Shown one piece after another: positions 15,692 through 20,146 of a stretch of DNA of 20,146 bases (the first letter of the stretch is position 1; every line of letters starts with the position of its first letter). The position numbers were made by a program, and so were the translations under genes. The notes under the pieces were generated by a model. It saw only the letters and a program-made list of their open reading frames with translations. It was not told where the DNA came from and made no database searches. Origin of the DNA: CAZJBP01 sp964544115 (GTDB taxonomy: Bacteria > Verrucomicrobiota > Kiritimatiellia > UBA8416 > JADHWI01); the NCBI GenBank assembly GCA_964544115.1, contig CAZJBP010000061.1, forward strand, positions 1-20,146, written 5' to 3'.

Positions 15692-17562
15692 GACGGGAGG
15701 CGACGAAGCGCCACGGAGAGCACGGCGATATCCGCCGCTGTGACGCCGGGAATACGTGCTGCCTGCCCCAGACTGGACGGCTGGATGCGGCCAAACTTCT
15801 GGCGTGCTTCTGTCTTCAGCCCAGCGATACGGCTGTAGTCGATCCCGTCCGGGATGGATTGTTCATCGAGATCCGCAATCCGGGAAGCCAGGCGGCGCTC
15901 CTGCTCGATGTAACCGGCATACTTGAGGTTGATCTCAATCTGGCGAGCGGCTTCCTCCGGAAGATCATGCCGTGCCGTCGGTAGTGTGTAATATGTAATC
16001 TCTTGTCGTTTAAGAGTTTGAGATAAACTTGCATCGCAAGAGTAGACGGTTTCCAAGCGTGCTGTTTCGTCCGAGATGAGCTTCTCAAGCGCGAACGTCT
16101 CGTCGGTGAACACGGGGTCTGCGAGGCCTAGGCGCAGTGCGTGGGGCAGCAACCTGAACCTCGCGTTATCCTGGCGCAGCAGCAGTCGTCGCTCAGCCCT
16201 GGAGGTGAAGATCCGGTACGGTTCGTCCACGCCTCGCGTGACCAGATCGTCAATCATCACTCCGATGTACGCCTCGCTGCGCCAAAACGTGAGCGGCGGC
16301 TCGGATCGAAGCTTCAGAGCCGCATTGCACCCGGCCACGAAACCCAGGGCGCCCGCTTCCTCGTAACCGGTGGTACCGTTGATCTGGCCAGCCAGGTACA
16401 ACGATCCAACCAGCTTCGACTCCAGTGTGTGCCGCAGCTGCGTCGGATCCCAAAAATCGTATTCGATCGCGTAGGCCCAGTGCACCACCTCGGATCGTTC
16501 AAGACCAGGAATGGAGTGTAGCATTTCGAGTTGAACGTCCTCCGGCAGGCTGTTGGAGGTACCGTTTGGATAGATCAGCGCGCCACGGCGCCCCTCGGGC
16601 TCGATGAACACGTGGTGAGAAGACTTGTCGGGGAATTTGACGATCTTATCCTCTATAGAGGGGCAGTAGCGAACGCCGGTGCCGCTGATCAGTCCACCGT
16701 ACAGCGAGCTGCGGTTCAGATTTCGTGAGATGATCTCGTGAGTCTGCGGTGTGGTGTGAGTCAGGTAACACATCGTCTGCGCCTCGGAGGGCGGACAGGC
16801 GATAGCGGGCGGATGTTCCACGTGGAACCTTTCACCGGAGTGTTCCACGTGGAACATTCTCCCGGTACGGGCGGCCCAGGACAGGAAAGGGCGGGGCTCC
16901 TCGCCCGGCTGTGGTTCCATCCGGCCATAATCGAGGCTCTCCGGCCTCAGTCGCGCCGGCGTCCCAGTCTTCAGCCTCCCCGTCGTCAGCCCGTGCGCCT
17001 GTAGCTTCGCGGAGAGATCCTCGCAGGCGGGAAGATCCCTGCGTCCGCCCGGCCGGCTCTTGTCCCCGATACAGATTCGGCCCCGCAGTGAGGTCCCTGC
17101 AGTAATCACGACCGCCGCGGCTTCAATCCGCTCGCCGTTGGCTGTCATGACCCCGTGGCACACTCCGTCACTCACGATGACGTCGACCACCTGCTGCTCC
17201 AGCAATGAGAGTGAGGCCTCCTGCCTCAGGGCCCATTGCATGTGGGCGGCGTACGCCTCCTTGTCGCACTGGACCCTGTTGGAGTGCATCGCCGGGCCCT
17301 TGCGCGTGTTCAGAACCCTGAACTGTATGCCCGCTGCGTCCGCAGCCTTTGCCATTTCACCGCCAAGCGCATCCAGTTCGAAGACCAAATGGGACTTTCC
17401 CACACCGCCAATCGACGGATTGCAGGGCATGGACCCGGCCTGCATCAGATCCATGCTGATCAGGAGGGTCTGAGCCCCCATCCGGGCGGATGCCAGCGCG
17501 GCCTCGCACCCTGCGTGCCCCGCTCCGACCACGATTACGTCGTACCTGTTCGGCCGTTCCAT
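15688..17562 (-). CDS. mnmG: tRNA uridine-5-carboxymethylaminomethyl modification enzyme MnmG (GidA)
   Basis: MnmG is an FAD-dependent enzyme that works with MnmE to place the (carboxymethyl)aminomethyl group on wobble uridine 34 of certain tRNAs. The sequence of 624 residues opens with the FAD dinucleotide-binding motif GAGHAG (Gly13-Gly18), followed by MPCNPSIGG, GGEMAKAAD and TRKGPAMHSNR. The C-terminal helical region ends with IPGVTAADIAVLS. The ATG at 17562 (MERPNRYDVIVVG) is 7 bases after the mnmE stop, and the 14 residues upstream are not family-like. Between PFLSW and CYLTHT the protein carries about 20 residues more than E. coli MnmG, including two FHVEH peptides (236-250) that are the translation of two parS-like sites. 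The rest of the protein looks intact. Confidence 0.95.
   Translation of the reverse strand: MERPNRYDVIVVGAGHAGCEAALASARMGAQTLLISMDLMQAGSMPCNPSIGGVGKSHLVFELDALGGEMAKAADAAGIQFRVLNTRKGPAMHSNRVQCDKEAYAAHMQWALRQEASLSLLEQQVVDVIVSDGVCHGVMTANGERIEAAAVVITAGTSLRGRICIGDKSRPGGRRDLPACEDLSAKLQAHGLTTGRLKTGTPARLRPESLDYGRMEPQPGEEPRPFLSWAARTGRMFHVEHSGERFHVEHPPAIACPPSEAQTMCYLTHTTPQTHEIISRNLNRSSLYGGLISGTGVRYCPSIEDKIVKFPDKSSHHVFIEPEGRRGALIYPNGTSNSLPEDVQLEMLHSIPGLERSEVVHWAYAIEYDFWDPTQLRHTLESKLVGSLYLAGQINGTTGYEEAGALGFVAGCNAALKLRSEPPLTFWRSEAYIGVMIDDLVTRGVDEPYRIFTSRAERRLLLRQDNARFRLLPHALRLGLADPVFTDETFALEKLISDETARLETVYSCDASLSQTLKRQEITYYTLPTARHDLPEEAARQIEINLKYAGYIEQERRLASRIADLDEQSIPDGIDYSRIAGLKTEARQKFGRIQPSSLGQAARIPGVTAADIAVLSVALRRLPS
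16814..16829. promoter_or_regulatory. parS: parS-like ParB-binding site 1 (inside mnmG)
   Basis: TGTTCCACGTGGAACC is a palindromic site with a 14-bp core GTTCCACGTGGAAC, matching the conserved chromosomal parS consensus of the TGTTNCACGTGNAACA kind, with a mismatch only at the last base. It codes in mnmG for R-F-H-V-E-H. The centre lies 27 bases from site 2, so both are read in the same frame. Confidence 0.78.
16841..16856. promoter_or_regulatory. parS: parS-like ParB-binding site 2 (inside mnmG)
   Basis: TGTTCCACGTGGAACA is a perfect 16-base palindrome, identical to the form of parS described for Pseudomonas and close to the Bacillus consensus. It is translated on the minus strand as M-F-H-V-E-H (MnmG residues 236-241). 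Such sites load ParB for origin segregation and usually lie near the replication origin. Confidence 0.82.
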
Positions 17563-17569
17563 CCGCGCA

Positions 17570-19027
17570 TCACTTCCCAATACAGAACCTGGAGAAGACC
17601 TCATCGAGAAGGTCCGACGTGTAATCCTTGCCCAACAACCGCCCGAGTTGGTCCAGTCCGCTGCGAAGGTGGACCGCCGCCAAAGCTGGAGCCTCGTCCG
17701 ATCCCGTCTCCATCACCGCGGCCGCGGCGCGCAGGTGGTCCGCAGCGACGCTCAGGGTCCGATAGTGGCGTTCGGAAATGACGGCATGCGGCGGACCCTC
17801 CGCCACGGATCCAAGAATGGCCTCAAGTGCTCCGGTAACAGGTGCGACACCCGTGGGTTCAAGCAGAGAGCATTCCACGCACTCGATCCCGGCGAAATCC
17901 CCCGGTCCAAGTTCCCTGCCGCGATCGACTTTGTTCAGCACCAGCAGAATCTTTGTGCTGCGGTCCTCCGGCTCCTTGCTGCGCTGGCTCTGAGCCATCC
18001 GCAGATCGTCGATCATGCGCCGATCCTCTTCGGCGAGCGGGGCTGAGGAGTCTAGCACGTACAAAACGACGTCCGCGCCCCGGATCATTTCCTGTGATCG
18101 CCTGACTCCGTGCCGCTCGACCTGGCATTCCGCGTCTCTGAGCCCGGCCGTGTCGACGAGGTGAACCGGAAAGCCAGAGACGATGACGGTTTCCTCGATC
18201 GTGTCGCGCGTGGTTCCAGGAACATCGGAGACGATGGCCCGCTCGGCTTTCAGGATGGCGTTCAGCAGAGTTGACTTCCCGACGTTGGGCCGACCGGCGA
18301 TCACCACATGCGTCCCCTCCCGCAACACGCGCCCTTCATACCAGGTACCGAGCAGGCGCTCCGTGTCGGCCACAGCCTGTGCAATACATTGTCTTGCAAT
18401 AGTCAGCACGGATTGAGGAACTTCGTCGTCCGGGAAGTCCAGTGTCGCCTCGATATATGCGAGAGATGACGTCATGTCATCATATATCTTTATTATTGAG
18501 TTACTTATGTCTCCTCTAATCTGACGGATAGCCGAAGAGGCCGCCCGGTCGGATTCGGCGTTGATGAGGTCCATCACGGCTTCCGCCTGGGTCAGATCGA
18601 TGCGACCGTTGAGGAACGCCCGCCGGGTAAACTCGCCGGGCTCTGCCGGGCTGGCACCGCACGTCAACACCTGGCGGAGGACGCGCCGGGCTGGCAGGCG
18701 ACCTCCGTGGGTCTGAATTTCGATGGCGTCCTCGCGCGTGTAGCTGTGAGGCGCCCTATAGATCAGGAGCACCACCTCATCCGCCGGCGCCTCGTCCCGC
18801 CCAGCCGGTTCCACGGCATCCTCAATCCGCTTCACATAGCCGTGCATGAATGTGCCGCCCGGGCAGGCGGAAGGACGGCGTGCGGCTCCAGAGCCCGAAC
18901 TCATGAACAATAGGTCGGCCACCGCGAGGCTCTCAGGGCCGGAGACCCGCACCACGCCGATGCCCGAGGGGCCGGGCGCGGTCGCAATGGCTGCAATCGT
19001 GTCCGAGGCTGGAGGGGCTCTCTTCAC
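17570..19027 (-). CDS. mnmE: tRNA modification GTPase MnmE (TrmE)
   Basis: MnmE is the GTPase partner of MnmG in wobble-uridine modification. The 485 residues run from an N-terminal tetrahydrofolate-binding domain (SDTIAAIATAPGPSGIGVVRVSGP, in pieces) through a helical domain into the inserted G domain. That domain has P-loop GRPNVGKS (245-252), switch region PGTTRDTIEE, DTAG and NKVD. The protein ends in FCIGK, the conserved C-terminal cysteine motif. The start is the GTG at 19027, which overlaps the pgsA-like stop as GTGA. The frame runs back to 19108 but lies inside the pgsA gene. At about 18475-18510 the codons become strikingly AT-rich (around SNSIIKIYDD), unlike the rest of the gene. 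Confidence 0.95.
   Translation of the reverse strand: MKRAPPASDTIAAIATAPGPSGIGVVRVSGPESLAVADLLFMSSGSGAARRPSACPGGTFMHGYVKRIEDAVEPAGRDEAPADEVVLLIYRAPHSYTREDAIEIQTHGGRLPARRVLRQVLTCGASPAEPGEFTRRAFLNGRIDLTQAEAVMDLINAESDRAASSAIRQIRGDISNSIIKIYDDMTSSLAYIEATLDFPDDEVPQSVLTIARQCIAQAVADTERLLGTWYEGRVLREGTHVVIAGRPNVGKSTLLNAILKAERAIVSDVPGTTRDTIEETVIVSGFPVHLVDTAGLRDAECQVERHGVRRSQEMIRGADVVLYVLDSSAPLAEEDRRMIDDLRMAQSQRSKEPEDRSTKILLVLNKVDRGRELGPGDFAGIECVECSLLEPTGVAPVTGALEAILGSVAEGPPHAVISERHYRTLSVAADHLRAAAAVMETGSDEAPALAAVHLRSGLDQLGRLLGKDYTSDLLDEVFSRFCIGK
18475..18510. other. AT-rich patch within mnmE
   Basis: By my count 28 of these 36 bases are A or T, in a GC-rich gene. The patch is in the helical domain, with ATA isoleucine codons. 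It may be relaxed codon choice, a horizontally mixed segment, or an easily melted DNA site. I see no DnaA box beside it. Confidence 0.6.
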
Positions 19028-19593
19028 GCAGGAACCCGCTCCGCACCAGCCACCCGTCCGCGCACAAGATCCCTGTTCCAGAACAGAAACAACCCGAAGA
19101 AGATCCATGCAATCGCCGTCACGAACCAGGCCCCGATCAACGCAAAGAGCGCAACACCATTCAATGTACTACCGTTTGCTACGGAGCTGCTTACAATTGC
19201 GGCGGTCAGCACAGGTGTCTGCAGTACGGCCTTCGCCTTGCCCATCCAGTTGGCCCCCACCACCTTCCCGTTCAGCGCACCCACCGCACGCACGCCGGAC
19301 TGGAGGAACTCGCGCGTCAGCAGCAGGTGCGGGATCGCGACTGGAATCACGCCGGCCAAGGCAATTTCGTAGAACAGGACCAGGACAAACACCTTGTCGA
19401 CCACAGGGTCCAGATACACGCCAAGCCTGGAAACCTGGCCCAGGCGCCGGGCCGCCCAGCCATCCAGGCAGTCGGTGAGCATGGCGGCAAGAAACACCCC
19501 CGCCGCCCCGACGCCGTGTCCGCCCCGGAAGAGCGCAATCACGATGGGCAGGGCCAAGAGGCGGGAGAGGGTCAGAAGGTTCGGGATGTTCAT
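19024..19593 (-). CDS. pgsA: CDP-alcohol phosphatidyltransferase, probably phosphatidylglycerophosphate synthase (PgsA-like)
   Basis: This integral membrane enzyme of 189 residues has the CDP-alcohol phosphotransferase signature D-x2-D-G-x2-A-R-x8-G-x3-D-x3-D: Asp41, Asp44, Gly45, Ala48, Arg49, Gly58, Asp62 and Asp66. Length and the opening MNIPNLLTLSRLLALP fit PgsA, which makes phosphatidylglycerophosphate from CDP-diacylglycerol and glycerol 3-phosphate. Several hydrophobic membrane segments follow. Other members of the family (for example phosphatidylserine or cardiolipin-type synthases) cannot be excluded. The gene lies 30 bases after the ACT-domain gene and its stop overlaps the mnmE GTG (GTGA), so expression is likely coupled. 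Confidence 0.85.
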   Translation of the reverse strand: MNIPNLLTLSRLLALPIVIALFRGGHGVGAAGVFLAAMLTDCLDGWAARRLGQVSRLGVYLDPVVDKVFVLVLFYEIALAGVIPVAIPHLLLTREFLQSGVRAVGALNGKVVGANWMGKAKAVLQTPVLTAAIVSSSVANGSTLNGVALFALIGAWFVTAIAWIFFGLFLFWNRDLVRGRVAGAERVPA

Positions 19594-19623
19594 CGTTCGG
19601 GGCGGGACCGGGTGACCGAGCCC

Positions 19624-20046
19624 TTACTTCTTCTTCGCCGTGCTCGCCTTCCGCCAGGCGTCCTCGACGCGATCCAGGTCGGGGGCGCTGATGACGGCAT
19701 AGCACGAACACGCGCAATCCCCGGCGCAATCGCATGCGGTGGCGTAGACGTAGTTGATGTTGATCCTGGCCTCCGCCAGTTTTTCGGCCACCCGCGCCAG
19801 CGAACCGGGCTTGTTGGCCAGTGGAATCAGCGCAACGTCCTGAACCGTGAAGGCCACGTTCAACGCATTAAAGACCCGCTTGGCCGCCGTCGCGTTGCTG
19901 ACGACCATCTGCAACAAGGCCACGTCGGAGCTGTTCGCAACGGAGATGCCCTCGATGTTGACCTTCGCGTTGGCCAGCCGGTCCGTGATCTTTGCCAGCA
20001 CGCCCGGCTTGTTCTCGAGATAGAGCGTGAATTGTCGTTTGCGCAT
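19624..20046 (-). CDS. Tandem ACT-domain protein with a cysteine cluster
   Basis: This 140-residue protein has two ACT domains in tandem (about 3-70 and 72-138). Each begins with the diagnostic LENKPGVLAKIT or LANKPGSLARVA, followed by NIEGISV or NINYVYA. ACT domains bind amino acids and regulate enzymes or transport, but no catalytic domain is attached, so this looks like a free-standing sensor or regulator. Residues 105-115 read CDCAGDCACSC, five Cys within eleven residues, placed in the second domain where ordinary members have a short hairpin. That could bind metal or respond to redox. The ATG at 20046 has GGGAGG 7 bases upstream. The frame extends back to 20130, but without family-like sequence. 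The gene heads the run of minus-strand genes. Confidence 0.82.
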   Translation of the reverse strand: MRKRQFTLYLENKPGVLAKITDRLANAKVNIEGISVANSSDVALLQMVVSNATAAKRVFNALNVAFTVQDVALIPLANKPGSLARVAEKLAEARININYVYATACDCAGDCACSCYAVISAPDLDRVEDAWRKASTAKKK

Positions 20047-20101
20047 GGTGAGACCTCCCGGCGCCGGACTCCTGTACTCCCTCTGCCGTCCGCCTGCTCC
20101 C

Positions 20102-20130
20102 ACTCTAGGCCGCCCGACCACGGCGCGCAA
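20102..20130 (-). promoter_or_regulatory. Weak candidate promoter for the ACT-pgsA-mnmEG run
   Basis: On the minus strand TTGCGC (20130-20125) and TAGAGT (20107-20102) are 17 bases apart, giving 3/6 and 4/6 matches. The distance to the ATG at 20046 is plausible. This is the only promoter-like pair I see ahead of the operon. Confidence 0.25.
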
Positions 20131-20146
20131 GGGATTACGCGCGCCC

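Noticed and set aside
16650..16661. 12-base palindrome CCTCTATAGAGG in mnmG
   Set aside because: It falls on codons for the conserved SIEDKI stretch and occurs once, so chance is likely.
1..20146. CRISPR array, rRNA or tRNA genes
   Set aside because: No regularly spaced repeats, and no rRNA or tRNA signatures were seen on either strand by eye.

Overview
This is a GC-rich bacterial window of about 20 kb, probably a metagenome-derived scaffold: it contains one 100-N gap whose flanks repeat the same 55 bases. The DNA topoisomerase pair is of the kind found in Bacteroidetes and the PVC group. Intracellular carbohydrate-ester/glycosidase genes with a URO-D-like methyltransferase relative, plus an ORF6N gene, would suit Kiritimatiellota, Lentisphaerota or Verrucomicrobiota. 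That placement is inference from style, not from a marker gene.

Layout. (1) 1-255, minus: the C-terminal remnant of a tyrosine recombinase, cut off upstream and running off the left edge. (2) 461-5315, plus: a sialate-O-acetylesterase-like SGNH hydrolase, a LamG plus five-bladed-propeller glycosidase, a 61-residue protein, and a URO-D-superfamily protein coupled to it by a GTGA overlap. This looks like a small glycan or methylated-substrate catabolic unit. (3) 5400-9280, minus: the two type IIA topoisomerase subunits (ParE-like then ParC-like, ATGA overlap). (4) 9489-9995, plus: an ORF6N-domain gene with a 10-bp-stem palindrome inside its coding sequence. (5) 10188-12836, plus: a hybrid histidine kinase with an ABC-type substrate-binding sensor domain, behind a good sigma70-like promoter. 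(6) 20046-12854, minus: a tightly packed run of ACT-domain protein, pgsA-like phosphatidyltransferase, mnmE, mnmG, a membrane histidine kinase with an SBP_bac_3 sensor domain, and a NarL-type response regulator. Neighbours overlap (GTGA, TTGA) or are 7 to 70 bases apart, so this is probably one operon, convergent with gene 5.

The most striking observation is a pair of parS-like ParB-binding palindromes (GTTCCACGTGGAAC), 27 bp apart, inside mnmG. One is a perfect 16-bp TGTTCCACGTGGAACA. They lie in an apparent insertion in MnmG and are translated as two FHVEH peptides, so a chromosome-partition site seems to have been accommodated inside an essential-type tRNA-modification gene. This suggests the window is close to the replication origin. 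AT-rich patches in mnmE and mnmG may belong to the same picture, but no dnaA, rsmG, parA or parB is visible.

The N gap at 14310-14409 can be resolved on paper. Removing the 100 Ns and one copy of the 55-bp repeat (155 bases) puts the two halves of the histidine kinase into one frame, with a continuous H-box, giving a 639-residue protein.
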